64,000 nt of DNA from Selaginella moellendorffii. Its lineage: Eukaryota; Streptophyta; Lycopodiopsida; Selaginellales; Selaginellaceae. The stretch is from contig NW_003314346.1 in NCBI RefSeq assembly GCF_000143415.4, positions 408,135 to 472,134 of the forward strand. Direction: 5' to 3'. The position numbers and the translations under genes are program-made. Shown one piece after another: positions 8,345 through 21,400 of this stretch. The notes under the pieces were generated by a model. That model saw only the letters and a program-made list of their open reading frames with translations, ran no database searches and was not told the DNA's origin. The stretch's first letter is position 1, and every line of letters starts with the position of its first letter.

Positions 8345-11300
8345 ATGCTTCTCTCCTGCGACCTGGTAGCGTCGCCCCGCCAGGTACAATTGGCATTGGA
8401 TTGGAGACTCGCAGCTCCATGTCGTGGCTGGAGAAGGAAGAGCATCACTAGCGTCAGTAGTAGCAGTAGACGAAGGAGGGGCCGCCTTGGAGCCCTTCTA
8501 GTGGGTCAGCTAGCGCTCATCCATCGCCGTCGTCTCAATCCTCGCCAGCATTCATCGCTCGATTGCTCCAGCAACGGCAACCAATCCGCGCTGCTACGCA
8601 GCGACCAAGACAATGGCGGCGCTGTTGGAGGCGATGGAGGCGATGGCTTGTCCGCGGCTTTTGGCGGAGATGGCGACGATGGTGGCCGGGATGGCGACGA
8701 TGGCGGAGGTGGACGAGGACAGCAGCAGCAGCAGCAGGGAGTGGTGGACAAGGACGTGCATCTTGCGTACCTCAAAGAGGTGGCGAGAATCGCTCATTCG
8801 GAGCTGGAGCGCGCGAGGTTGCACAGCAGGGAGCTCGAAGGCGAAGCACAGAGATTTGCCGAGCGAGCCATTGCGCTGGGCGATGAGGCTACCAACATCT
8901 CCACTGCTGCTGCCAATGCCAGAACCGCCATCGACAAACTCCACGCTCAAGAGGCCGCGGCCAGAGAAGCCGTGGAGAAAGAAAGCGTGGTGCTATCGGC
9001 TGCCAAGAGGAACATCAAGATGGTGGAGCAAGAGCTGGATGCAGCGAGAACGAGAGCCGAGGAAACGGCTGAGGGTCCGTCCGAGCAAGTGAAGGAACAG
9101 CAAGCTCTTCTGGAGTCTGCGTGGTTGGAGCTCCAAAAGTCCGAGGAAGCGTTTCGAAACTGCCAGCTCGAGGTGTCTCGAATGGAGAACGCTTATCCGG
9201 AGCTTCAGACCGAGCTTGATCGCCTGGAGACACTTGCCGACGCAGCCAAAGCCGTGGCACTCGCTGCCGAGGACGATGTTGCCAAAGCGATGTCGCTGGC
9301 GGAGCAAGCCGTGGCGGTGGAACTCGAGGCAGCACAGCGTCTCAACGATGCAGAGATTGCTCTACAAAAGGCTGAAACACCTCCTGCCGCCACGGTTACT
9401 ACCACGGCCACTACCACGACCTCGACCACCACCATCACCACCACTGCCACCGTCGAGAAAAATGCCTTGGTTGCTGCTCAGATGGTAGAGTCCACCACCG
9501 AAGCAGTAGAGGAGCTCGTTCAAGTGGAGATCAAGGACAAAGAGCCGATTATTCCCGTTAAATCCAAGACGAATATGGAGAAATCCGAGGCAGAACTACC
9601 AGAGGTTCCAGTCGGGCTTTTCTCACAGAAATCAGACACGAAAGCAGCCGAGGTCGGGAATCTCAAGTCCTTTACCAAGAAATCTTCTCGGTTTTTTCCA
9701 GCGTCCTTCTTTTCGTTCGACGAAGCGGAAGAGTTCTCGCCGTCTTCACTCTTCTCAGGGTTATTGCTATCGGTCAGACAAAATATTCTTAAAGTTGCCA
9801 TTGGTGGAGTACTTCTCCTTGGTGGGTACGTAGTTTGATTATCATCCAATTGTTTTCTAGCTTTTTAACACGTTTTTCTTTGTCAGAGCGGTTTTTGTCG
9901 CTGGCAGAGCAGAAAAAGCTAGCCAGCTTATTCATTCCTCTGAGGCTTATGTCGCCACAAGTGCTAAACCTCTCTTGCAAAAACTAGACAAGTTACCCTC
10001 CAGGATCAAGGTCGTGATTGACAAATTGTCAAAGCAAGAGGTATGGGTCGAAGTGCATGCATGGTCTTTAATGTTTGTATTGCATGATGTGCAGGTCAAT
10101 GAAGAGGAGGCCTCTCTCTTTGATGTTTTGTGGCTGCTCTTGGCCAGCGTGGTCTTTGTTCCCGTTTTTCAAAAGATTCCTGGAGGTAGAACATGCGTTT
10201 TACAATGACAAGAAAATCAACTGCTCCTGACTCTCTCGGATGTGTTCTTACTGTTAAGTCTTACAGGAAGTCCTGTCCTCGGGTATTTGGCCGCTGGGGT
10301 GCTAATTGGTCCGCACTCGCTCCATATAATCCGAAACGTACACGGAACCAAAGCTATTGCTGAATTTGGCGTCGTCTTTCTACTTTTTAACATTGGCCTC
10401 GAGGTATTGCTGCTTTTTCTTCGTCAATACCACTTAACGTGTACTTTCTGGTCGTTGTTTTATAGCTTTCAGTGGAAAGACTAAGCTCGATGAGAAAATA
10501 TGTCTTTGGCTTTGGATCGAGTCAGGTACGTCATTCCCCACTTGTCTTTTCTTATTCTAACTTTTTACTACAGGTCTTGGCTACGGCACTAGCGTCTGGC
10601 TTGTTTGCGTACTACGTCTCAGGACTTACACTTCCTGCTGCTATTGTAATCGGCAATGGATTGGCGCTCTCGTCCACTGCCGTCGTCCTGCAGGTACGTG
10701 AAGGATATTTCTTCTAAGCGATAGAGTAATCTTTGTCTTTTTCAGGTGCTCCAAGAGCGTGGTGAAAGCACATCTCGTCATGGCCGTTCGGCATTTTCAG
10801 TTTTACTCTTTCAGGTGAGGTCAAAGTTTTCTTCTATTCGATTAACTTAACTTCCAATCGGTTTCAGGATCTGGCAGTCGTAGTTCTTCTCATTCTGATA
10901 CCTCTCCTGTCACCAAATTCGTCAAGAGGCGGGGTAAGTCGTGAATCCGACTTCGTGCCTGTCTTATGTTGATGCGATCTAGGCTGGACTCAACGCGATT
11001 GCCGAAGCACTTGGAATAGCGGCTGTGAAAGGAGTGATTGCCATCAGTGGGATAATTGCGGGTGGTAGACTGGTTAGTACTTTTGCTAAAATACGTAAAA
11101 TCGAGGGACGAACTTAATCTGTGCTAATTGCAGCTTCTTCGTCCTATATACCGGAGTATGGCTGAAAATCACAATGCCGAAATATTTGCGGCAAACACGC
11201 TGCTCGTTGTTCTTGGAACTAGCGTTCTCACTGCCAGGGTACCTGAAAACTTTCGTTTTGGTTAGCTGAGTAATTTGCTTTGTGCAGGCCGGGCTTTCTA

Positions 11301-12906
11301 TGGCCCTTGGCGCGTTTCTTGCTGGACTCCTTTTGTCAGAAACCGAGTTCGCTCTACAAGTTGAATCCGATATTGCACCATATCGGGGTCTTCTTCTGGG
11401 ACTTTTCTTTATGACAGTAAGTGGTTTCCTCTAAGAACAATATCTTCCGAGCTCATTATCTGGCGTAACACCTGCAGGTTGGGATGTCTATAGATCCGCA
11501 GCTGTTTTTAGCCAAGTCCAACATCATCCTGGGGTCATTGGCTTTGCTGATTGTTGGCAAAGCCATGTTGATAGCTTGTCTGGGTCGTCAGTTTGGTCTT
11601 TCTAGTGTAGCAGCACTTCGTACTGGTCTTTTACTTGCTCCTGGCGGGGAGTTTGCCTTTGTTGCCTTCGGCGAAGCAGTGAACCAGGTACGCAGCTTCA
11701 AGCAATCAGCTTTAACTTGGCTTTGCAAATGTCGTGCAGGGAATCATGAGCCAACAGCTATCTTCCCTCATGTTCCTGATTGTTGGCTTGTCCATGGCAT
11801 TAACTCCTTGGCTTGCTGCGGCCGGACAAATAATCTCAACAAAGTTCGACCAGCAGGACGTCCGAAGCCTGCTACCTGCAGAGAACGAGGTATTTCTCAT
11901 GTTTAACTCGAAAGAGCCCAATACACGTACGTCCGCATGCAGACGGATGATCTAGAAGGCCACATGATAGTTTGTGGATTTGGTCGAGTCGGCCAGGTGC
12001 GTTTCGCTGTGAACCTTCACAGAATCACTAGAACGTTTGTCGCATTGTGCAGATCATCTCGCAAATGCTGTCGGAGCGACTGATTCCCTTCGTTGCGCTT
12101 GATGTCCGAAGGTTGGTGCTTGGTTTCTAAGAGCCGGTTTTTAAATCGTCGTGTGCAGTGAGCGTGTAAGCATGGGCCGAGCTCTCGATCTCCCTGTTTA
12201 CTTTGGAGACGCCGGAAGTAAAGAGGTTTGTTTTGTTTCCAGCACTCTGCTGTTTGTTCTTTCCACAAAGCGTTGCTTTTCAGGTGCTACACAAGCTCGG
12301 TGCCGACAGGGCAGCTGCTGCGGTGATCACTCTCGACACCCCCGGAGCAAACTACAGGGCTGTGTGGGCTCTGAGCAAATATTTTCCCAAAGTCAAGACT
12401 TATGTGCGTGCTCATGACGTCGATCACGGCATCAACCTGGAGAAAGCAGGAGCAACCGCTGTAAGTCGCTTTGGCCCTTCTACGCAAAAAGTCACCTTGG
12501 GTTTTGGTTGGCATTACAGGTGGTTCCCGAGACGTTGGAACCGAGCTTGCAGTTGGCGGCAGCAGTACTTGCCGAGGTAATCAGCCTACACTTGATGTTG
12601 TCTCATGTTTTTTTTGCATTGTTGTATATATCTAGGCAAAACTTCCCGCATCTGAAATAGCCTCCACTATAAACGAGTTTCGATCAAGACATCTTGCAGA
12701 GCTGACAGAGGTACCATTTCCAGTGCGTATTCTTTTTCACTTCTTGTCTTTCTGTGCGCGTGCAGCTTACCAAGAAAAGTGGTACATCTCTTGGCTATGG
12801 CTTCTCCCAAAACGTTGGAGCGAAACCAAAGCAAAGCAGTGCAGGCAAGAGTGAAGACGATGGCTCCCCAGACCGTAGGTTCGAAGGTGTCATCGCAGTT
12901 CCTTGA
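8345..12906 (+). CDS. KEA: Chloroplast K+/H+ antiporter, KEA1/KEA2 type
   Basis: Twenty exons: 8345-9825, 9887-10040, 10095-10185, 10267-10403, 10466-10525, 10574-10693, 10746-10814, 10868-10933, 10983-11072, 11134-11238, 11288-11416, 11478-11687, 11740-11889, 11943-11996, 12053-12111, 12159-12225, 12284-12460, 12520-12576, 12636-12710, 12766-12906; 1163 residues. The long N-terminus has a Ser/Arg-rich transit-like start, a Gly/Asp-rich stretch and an Ala/Glu coiled coil (about residues 130-350), then a Thr repeat. A CPA2 Na+/H+ exchanger domain follows (from about 560; [28 protein letters not shown]). A KTN/RCK nucleotide-binding domain begins at [15 protein letters not shown]1/2 proteins exchange K+ for H+ at the plastid inner envelope; the plastid location here is inferred from the long N-terminus. 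Codons before ATG 8345 are non-ATG starts. Confidence 0.95.
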
Positions 12907-13443
12907 GTTGGTTGTTAATATGTAATTGATGGAAAGCGATGGCCTAAGATATTTCTCTCGAGCTTTAGAAAGCGTTTGTTCGCGGGGACAAATCACTCGT
13001 CACTGGGACCGTGTTGGAGAAAATTCGCAGTTTAAACCCAGAGCGAATTCAAGGCGCGATCAAACACCATGACTTCATAGCGCGTAGGCGAAGATGGCGA
13101 TGGCGGTGCAAAAGCGACAACAAGCAGTCGACAAAGACGTGCAACTCACTTTCCTTCCCTTTTTATGTTCATCCCAGATGAACGACATTTTTATCTTCCC
13201 TTTGGTGGAGCGTCAATTAGAGGAGAGATCATCACATCTTGGACCTTGTCAAAGCTCGCCTCATGGTGATCAAAGTCGGGCGAAGCCGTGTCCAACTTGG
13301 CTCGAGATCGTGGATCGAGACACGAGCAGTCGCTGGTCGCTGTTGAATTGGACATTTATAATCGAAGTGAAACATGTCAGAGAAAGAACCCTCCTGGAAA
13401 GAAGAAGTATACTCTTGACAAGTAGGCCATCCATCGTGATCCA
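12907..13443. other. Intergenic, no gene seen
   Basis: About 540 bp between the convergent 3' ends of the KEA gene and the DUF1295 gene. Reading frames here (for example 13094-13504 forward) show no recognisable motif and overlap the DUF1295 terminus. Confidence 0.6.
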
Positions 13444-14538
13444 TCAGTCTGTAAACCTGGAAAGCTTGGGCCATGGAATCGACACCGACGTTTGTCTCTG
13501 GTAACTCCTGTAAGCTGCCGCTCTCGACTCTTTCGCCAGCATTCTCCTCTCAACCATGACCGTGACGCAGGCGAGGCAAGCACTGTTGATCACGGCCCCC
13601 AGCATCGTCCAAGAGAAGCCCAGCCTCGAGCCAAACATCGCCAGCCCCCACCACCATAGCTGCTCGCCGAAGTAGTTTGGATGCCGGGAGTAGCGCCACA
13701 GACCCTCGTCCAGAACCGCGACTGGCTGCGCCCCGCGCTCTCTCCGGAGCTTGTTGCTGCTCACAAAGCTGTGGAGCTGGGTGTCGGCAATGCAGGCGAT
13801 GGAAATCCCCGCAACGCAGAGCATGGCGATGGTGGTGTCGATAAGGTGGTGCCATGGAAGCTGGCTTTGGAAGACGGCATAGACGGGAAGGCAAATGCCC
13901 ACCAGCAAAACCTTCGCAGAGAAAGGTGGCGTCAGAAAGAACAGCGCTAGAGGAGTTACAGTACCTGTTGCGAGACGTAGACTGCGAAGAAGGAAATCCA
14001 CCACCAGTGACGGCCGAACCGCTCGCGCATCTCCGCAAACCTCCAATCCTCCCGGGCTCCCAGCTTCCAATCCTCCCGCCGGAAGTACGAGTGCGTGATC
14101 CTGGCGCTCCACACCCAGACGAGCGCGGTGACTACTCGCGATCTCACCGGGTCGGACTTGGCGGAGGGATGCGCCGCCAGGAAATGCGTGATCAAGACCG
14201 GCAGGAAAGCCCAGTATGGGTCGATGAGCTAGATCCAAACAAGACAAGGAGAATGAGAGTGGATCGAAAGGATGAACGGTGGCTAACTTTACCCAAGTGC
14301 TCCCTTGGACGAGGCTAATGATCCAAAACACCACATTGACATTGACAAAGAAGAAAGCATTGAGAAGTAGCAAAGGATGGGCTGCCGCGCTCCACACGGA
14401 CAGTGACTTCCTTGCCACTGGTGGCGGTGGCGATGGCGATGGCGATGGCAGCGGCGGTGGGCATCCATAGAGAATCCAAGCGTACGCGACGATGGTGGGA
14501 AGTAGGACGAGTGACGCCACGCCCGAATTTCCCCCCAT
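13444..14538 (-). CDS. DUF1295 / steroid 5-alpha-reductase-like membrane protein
   Basis: Exons 14293-14538, 13965-14228 and 13444-13911; 325 residues with several membrane segments. The C-terminal half has the hallmark of the DUF1295/isoprenylcysteine-methyltransferase-like fold: GLWRYSRHPNYFGEQ at about residue 255, followed by a tryptophan-rich helix. Upstream segments SYFRREDWKLGAREDWRF and LIDPYWAFLPVL also fit plant DUF1295 proteins. The RHPNYFGE motif is the NAD(P)H-binding signature of the steroid-reductase superfamily, but the substrate of this plant branch is not known from sequence. A proline-rich loop (PSPSPSPPPP) lies between the first membrane segments. The gene is divergent from the dirigent gene, 196 bp between start codons. 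Confidence 0.9.
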   Translation of the reverse strand: MGGNSGVASLVLLPTIVAYAWILYGCPPPLPSPSPSPPPPVARKSLSVWSAAAHPLLLLNAFFFVNVNVVFWIISLVQGSTWVKLATVHPFDPLSFSLSCLDLAHRPILGFPAGLDHAFPGGASLRQVRPGEIASSHRARLGVERQDHALVLPAGGLEAGSPGGLEVCGDARAVRPSLVVDFLLRSLRLATGTVTPLALFFLTPPFSAKVLLVGICLPVYAVFQSQLPWHHLIDTTIAMLCVAGISIACIADTQLHSFVSSNKLRRERGAQPVAVLDEGLWRYSRHPNYFGEQLWWWGLAMFGSRLGFSWTMLGAVINSACLACVTVMVERRMLAKESRAAAYRSYQRQTSVSIPWPKLSRFTD

Positions 14539-14734
14539 AGCTAGGGTAAAAGGCTCCACTTTAAAAACCATGGACATGTTCTTGCCATTATCCCAGCGCC
14601 AGTACAGTTTAAAAAACGTTTCAACCAGCGAGTTTGAGGCCATCCCTTCCTTTCTCCTCAATTCTCTTTCTCCCCGTGAGCTTTGACTTCTCGCGAGTAT
14701 CAAAGAGCGAGTGGAATCACTGCAAGTTTGCTCA
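14539..14734. promoter_or_regulatory. Shared divergent promoter, DUF1295 / dirigent
   Basis: The 196 bp between the two opposing ATG codons must hold both promoters and leaders. A pyrimidine-rich stretch lies on the forward strand near 14645-14675. No clear TATA box was seen for either direction. Confidence 0.5.
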
Positions 14735-15319
14735 ATGGCATCTTCTTCTTCCTCTTCCTCTTCCTCTTCCTCTTGGAGTAGTGCAGGAGCCATGGCAGCA
14801 GCAGTAGCGATCCTGGCACTGGCAATGAGCTTCCTGGCACTAGATCTTCCTCGAGTGACCGCTGCCTCGAGCAAGGTCCCGCGGCGCCTCCAGTTCTTCA
14901 TGCAAGACCGGCAGCTCATCGCCAACAACACTGGCGTGGAGGTGGCGGCGGAGGGCGGCAATCTCACGCGCTACGACTTTGGGACCGTCTTCGTCATCGA
15001 CGATCCCATCACCGAGACCACTTCCAACACTTCCAAGGTTGTGGGAAGAGGGCAGGGGATGTACTTGGTGGAGTCGCGATCGAATTTCCACTTGCTCGTC
15101 TCCTTCTCGGCGTATCTGGAGAACCCACAATACAATGGGACGATCGTCTTCCACGGCTCGTACAAGGCGCTCGAGCCCACCAGGGAGCTCCCAATCATCG
15201 CCGGCACTGGGGATTTCCGGGGGATCACGGGCTATGCGGCCGTCACCACGCCCGTGAATCTGGGATTGTACGTCGTGCTTAGCTTCGATTGCTTCATCTC
15301 CTTCCTCCGCTACGAATGA
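14735..15319 (+). CDS. Dirigent-domain secreted protein
   Basis: A single exon of 194 residues. The start is a run of serines coded by a TCT/TCC microsatellite, then a hydrophobic signal segment (AVAILALAMSFLALDL). The dirigent domain starts at about residue 50 with LQFFMQDRQ and includes YDFGTVFVIDDPIT, GRGQGMYL, YNGTIVFHGSY and the late GTGDFRGITGYA motif. Dirigent proteins steer stereospecific coupling of phenoxy radicals in the cell wall, leading to lignans and similar products. Which product is formed here cannot be told. The poly-Ser run before the signal segment is unusual; a Met about 25 residues in could be an alternative start placing the hydrophobic segment first. Confidence 0.9.
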   Translation: MASSSSSSSSSSSWSSAGAMAAAVAILALAMSFLALDLPRVTAASSKVPRRLQFFMQDRQLIANNTGVEVAAEGGNLTRYDFGTVFVIDDPITETTSNTSKVVGRGQGMYLVESRSNFHLLVSFSAYLENPQYNGTIVFHGSYKALEPTRELPIIAGTGDFRGITGYAAVTTPVNLGLYVVLSFDCFISFLRYE

Positions 15320-15464
15320 CGGGATCCTCTTTGGATCATCATCCTCAAATATTCTATAAACTTGTTTGGATTGGAGAGATTGGAATATGCTTCGTCTCCA
15401 AGTAGTTTCGCGTGTTTGTGTGTGTACACTTTTTGGAATTTAGGGTCTTACGCTCTTGCGCGCG

Positions 15465-18400
15465 ATGGACAGCTCCAGCGGGATGATCCCGTGGAGGCCG
15501 CCGGGGCCGGATTACGAGCCCAGCCCCAAGGTGCGGCGTGAGGAGATGGTTGTGAAGCGCTTCGCCGAGGAGAAGAAGCGCCAGGTATGAGTGATCGCCG
15601 GTGTCCAGGCCATTGCCTGAGAGAAATGTGGTACTCCAGGAGAAAGCGCGGGATGCGTATCATAGGATGAAGCTCGCGACTGCCCTTGAGATGAGAGAGC
15701 GGCAGCACAAGATCATTTATGATGTGAGAAGATCTTCTTTGCACGCTTCTCCAGCTCGACTTCTCCTGTGATTTCATTCCAGGAGTTCCAAAAGAAGCTG
15801 GAAAAGAGCCGGTTACAAAAGACATATAACTTCGCTGTCTATGCTCACTTAAAGGCAGGTCGTTCGAGTTTCTTTTGTCGCTCACGAGTTTATGCTTGTT
15901 GTATCTAGGATGCCTGGAAAAATGCGGAGCAGCTCGATCTGGCATCCTTCATTGTGGTGGATCAAAGGGTCTGTAAGTTCTCTCCAAATCAACTTACAGA
16001 ACGAAAGATTTTACAAAGGTTTTATTAAGTTCTGCTCTGGAGTTGATGATTTCTGAGCATCCCCGGTCTTTTGGCAATTTCAGGATATAACAAAGCGAAT
16101 GTATGGCAAAGAAGGTGTAAGCGAAAGCACGAGAGATGACATACAAGCCTTTGAAAGTAAGGGATACGAACTTGGAGCGGAGCCCAAGGTGGAAGCTGTT
16201 GATCCAAAAGCCAAAAAGCCGCCTCCGTCAAAAGGGAAAAAGGAGGGACCTCCTGCCGTTTTTGATCCTGCTGTTATTGCCCAGGTAAGCTTTACCTACA
16301 TGTCTGCTCCCATTTTATTGTTTTTAAACAGCAAGGGAAAGCTTACCTTGAAGATGTCAAAGCTCGGAAGGGTAGGGAGGATGCTGGCAGATTTCAGCAT
16401 CGTCAAGACATACGAAAGGTAGAAACGTCATGTTTTTGTGCTGATGCTCTTAATCATTCTGTTTCCTGTAGGAAGAACTGGAACAACTGGAGAGGCAAAA
16501 AGAGGCAGAAGAAGCTAGGAAGAAAGAGGAGGAAGAACAGACTGTCCAAAAGAGACTGGAAGAAGAACTTCGGCAAGCTGAAATTCTTCGAATGCAGGAA
16601 GCTGAGCTAGAGAGCATGCTTGCCTATCGAAGGAACTTCGAGTTGCAAATAGCCGAGCAGAGGCAACGGGAATGGGATGCTGTTCTTGCTCGTGACAGGG
16701 AGTTGCTCATAATGATGCGGCAAGACTGCTTTGATGAAGTCGAACACGAGCATCAACTTGTGGAGGTGCTTGAGTGACTACATTGGCTTTAAGCTTAATG
16801 TTTTTCTGATGCAGGCAGAAAAGAAAAGGAAAGCCGAAAACAGGAAAACGAGGCATAGGGAGATGTGCCGGGAAGTCATTCTTCAAGTAAGCGACTAGTA
16901 ACAAGTAATGCTCTTGTTAACATGGTCGCTATGTTCTCAGATTACAAGTCTGGCTGAGAGCCGGGCTTGCTATCGGGAAAGCACTAATAGTGACCTTCCT
17001 ATGCTGGAATGGCGCGAGTGGCAAACGCTGTTTGTGAAGGGGGCTATTATGCCGAGTCCATTATGCAGCGATATAATTTCTACCGAGTCACAAACGGAAG
17101 AGGAGAATCGCATCGCTGACGAGGTAAATAGCGAGAGGCCCGGATAACAATTCTTATACCATATGTGTTCACAGGCTGCTGCAATGGAATACTTCCAAGA
17201 ACAAGGTGAATGGAATGGAGTTCAGCCGATTGGCAAGAACAAAGAGCTTGGGATTATCTTGCATATTATTCACACAATGGCGGATGTTCCACCAAAACCG
17301 CTGCCCATACCACACTCCTCTGAATGGACGCTGAAGCTGGCAACCGTTGGAATTCCATATTCAGGTTCATGTTTGGTAACAGTTCGTGTTTTATTCATCA
17401 CTTATCACTTACCACAGGGAGGTCGACTATTGCGACAAAAATCGCCACCGAATTTGGTATCAAAACAATTGAAATGGATAAAATTCTGGCTGCTGCCATA
17501 GCAGAAGCCGAAGCAGGTATATTTATATATCTATGTTGTTACTGTTAGTGTTAACGCTTTAGTTTGTAGAAGAAGCAAACCAACCAGTCAACGCGGAACC
17601 AGCTCCAGAGACACCAGCTCCGGATACTCCAGCGCCGGTTAACGAAGTTGAACCTTCGACAGTTCCAGCGGAAGGTGCCCCAAGCCTTGTTGAAACTGTA
17701 GAGGTGCAGCCAACACCACCCCCGCCACCAACTAAGGCGCAACTGGGAAAAGCTGCCAAACAGTGCAAGCAACAGGGACAACAGGTATGTTCTAAAGCTA
17801 AAGTTTGTTTTACACAACAGCTTGTTTTAATCAGGTACCAGACGAAGTGATGGTGACCTTGCTTGTCATGACCATAAGCAATCTTCACGCAACTGGTATT
17901 TACTACGTTGGAAGCTTGAAATAACAACAGCTCTATTTCTCAGAGGATGAAAAAGCTCCACCCAAGAAACCTCCTCCCAAGGACAAGAAGGGCGGGAAAG
18001 GTGCCGAGCCTGAAATAAACGTCACAGGGTTCATTCTAGATGGATTTCCAAACACTGCTGGGCAAGCGGCGGCACTTGAAAAGGCTTTGACAGGACTTGA
18101 CTTTGAGTTTACAGCTCGACACGAGGCGGAGGCATCTGTATTGGCACCTCCGCCCCCTATTGTAAGTGCTGCGTTAAAATGGTCTCTGCTCTAACTGAAA
18201 AACTTCCAACAGATAAAGGTAGACAAGTTTGTTTCAGGCCTCGATGGTATCTTTCTAATGGAATGTCCAAACGAAGAAAGAGCTCTGAACAAAGCATTAG
18301 GAAAGCGTGTCGATAGCAAGACTGGCTTGTTCTATCACCTTGATTACGATCCACCTCCGCCAACTGATAAGACGTACGTATTGAAAAGTAATTTCTTGAC

Positions 18401-21400
18401 GCCAGTATAACTTTTGTCTACTACAGTGGTATTGCTTCGCGCCTGCAACCTGTCGAAGAACCGGATCTAGCCCGTATTAGAATTGTGGAAGGGTTGCACC
18501 TCTGGCCGGCTCTAACGTCGTGGATGAGCAAGTTCTTAAACGCCTTCTGGGTTGGTATGGAGGAGCATGGCAAAGTGAAACCAGAGGATGCGAGCAACGT
18601 AGTAAAGGACTTCGTTGCTGCAAGAGTTCAGGCCGACGCCGCGGCTGCAGCCGCTAAAGCTGCAAGAGAAGCCGAGGAGGCTACGAATCTCGCATTGGGA
18701 GAAACCGAGAAGGCAAAAGTCGGGTGTGATATTGCTAGCAAACAGCTGTACTTCGCCAAAGTTGGCGAGATCGAAGCGGCAGCAGTGCTTGAATCATTTC
18801 CCGCTGATCCTTTGGCTAAAGAGACTCTACGGGTGAAAGCAAGTACAATGGCTGGCCAGAAACTCAACGAGGCAGTAAAAGCTTTAAAGGAGATCCAAAA
18901 CGCTCTGGAAGTTACTCAAAAGGCAGCTGCTCAGGCTCAAGAAGCAGCAACGAGAGCACAGGAAGCAGTCGGTGGGGCAGATGCTTGTTTTCAAGCAAAA
19001 GCCGATGCAGAAGCGGCAGCAGAAGCCGCAAAACAAGCCGCTTCGCGGGCCAGTGTTGCATCTCAAAAGGCTGGTTTTGCTTTTGAGGCTGCATCGTCTG
19101 ACCTTGCCAAAGTGGAAAAACCAGAAGAAGCAGCTGCAAAGGGTAAACAACCGGAAGAAGCACAGGTAAGGCTAGACTTTTTTATTTGTCGATGTTGTAT
19201 CTTACGTTTACTATGTCTGCAGGATGTTTCTTCAGGCGAAACAGCAGCTGCTGCTGAACCTGCTCCCGAATATCCAGAAATTGATCTAAGCACCGCAGGT
19301 TTTTGTTCGATTGTTCTCTTTGCCGTTTCTTATGTCTGTATTTGTGCTTTGCAGTTACCTTCCATTCAAGCTGGAAGCAAATAGAGTCCCTCTACTTCTC
19401 ATGCCTTAAAAACCTCTTTCATAGCCTTAGAGTGGAACGTGTCAATGGACGTAATATCCTGCAGGAGGTATGTTTAGATGCGCACCACGGCTGTTCTTTT
19501 ACAGGTTGCTGAAATTTGTGCAGATCAAAATGAATTTTGGAGTGTTCTTGAAGAGGCCAGATAATAAACAAAAGACCTTCGATGATTTTCAGGTGACGCC
19601 CTTCACATGGCTGCATCCCAGTCAAAAGTAACTTCACTTCTACTTCAGGCGAAGTATAACCGGATTGAAATCGACCAACGTCGTCAACCGAAGATGAAGC
19701 AGACTCTGAAGAAGACGGTGGACGACCTTGCAAAGCAACTTCGTACTATTTGTGACCAGAGGCTGAAGGTAAGCCTATAAATTTGAACTTGTGGTGTTTG
19801 TAAACACCAGTTTACAGGAAGCTCAAGAAAACTGCAAAAAAGTACTCGCTGATTGGATTGCGCAAAGAACGTCGTCGTGTATCTCTCTCTTCACCAATTT
19901 GATTCAAACAGAAGTGAGTTTTTGTCTAGATTCTCGTTCTAGCTTTTCGTACTTTTTCCTGGTAGATTGACACGCATCTGCAAACTTGTGCGTTTCTCCA
20001 TGAAGTTTACTTCAGAAAGCCGAGCTCGGCTGTCATGGAGACTTTTAATCCTGTGAGCAACCTCGTAGAAACCGCGCAGGTTCCTCCAAAGACTTTTCCT
20101 GTCCCCGGATGGATTCCGGGAGTCACTGCTTCTTCTCCTCAGATTTCTCAGGTATGTATTTTTCGTCGGGTTGCCTGCATTCTCTATAACTTCTCCCGGC
20201 TGTAGATTGTTACAAAAGCTCTCTTTTTAATCGATGGAATAATAAAGGCAGCGACTGATCCTGAACTGGACAATCGGGCGAAGGCTGGAGGGAAGTCGAA
20301 GCCGCCTCCGGCAAAATCAAAACCCGGAGAAGGAGATGGTCAATCACCTGGTCCATCGGCTATGTTGCGGGAACATGAAATTATTCAATCTCGGCTTCAG
20401 TTGCTTGGTATCACTGTCTTTTGGAACTTCCTTGCTGCTTGTCTGATATGATGAATTAAACTTTATTCTGTTTGATGGTTGGCAGTGCAGCAAGCAAGGC
20501 TTGCACATATATGGGGGAGTTGCAACCACTGGTTAATGGTTCATCGGCACGCATGGAAAAGTGGATGAACGATTGCAACAAGGTGTGTCTATATTTTATT
20601 GTTCTGACTGATACCTGAAGGGATCTAATGTAATGCAGGTTGAATCTGAGATTGTTACGGAAGTCATTGAGCTTTCTAACGAGGCTGTCGAGGAAGCAAT
20701 TCCTCTGTGGTACCAAATGAACTTAGATGGTGGAGAGCTTGTGATTAATGAGGAACATATGATGGTGGTAAGTTTCCTTAGGCTTATCATGCCATTCTAG
20801 ACTTACTAAATCCTATCTAAATTGTCATTGAAGGATCCTCCTCCACAATTGGCGGTGCAACCGGTGATTGACGTAAACAAATGGCACTTCAAGCTTCTTC
20901 GTAATCTTGTGGAAATTCTACGGACCATGTCGCTTGCAGGTACGTGCTGGAAAAATGTAATTTCGATCTCTTACTGTGCTTCATGCTTCCAGGTTACATA
21001 GAAACGGAAAAAGCTACATCAACTTTACTACAGGCGGTCCAAACCGCACATGCACAGGGAAGAGAAGACGTTGAGTTTGCTCAAGTTCCACACCTTCCAG
21101 CAACCAAGGGGAGACCATTTGGACCATTCCAGATCTGGCTGGACTACACGAACAATGTTATGAAAAAGGTTTTCCACAGACTAGGATTTTCCCGCGCAAC
21201 CATCTCAACGTGACGTTCTGCAGGTTCCTCCGGCGAAAACTGAGGCCGAGACTGTACAGATATTAGACTGGAGAGCGTTGATAATGACGCTAGCGGATAT
21301 ACATTTCAATGATTGCATTTCTGCATCGAGTGTCGAGAATGTCAAGCAAGTCTGCAGCTGTGAGTGCCTTTTGTTATCCTCAGTAACGTACTCTAACGAG

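Noticed and set aside
13094-13504. Forward frame downstream of KEA
   Set aside because: No motif, overlaps the end of the DUF1295 gene, and composition changes along its length.
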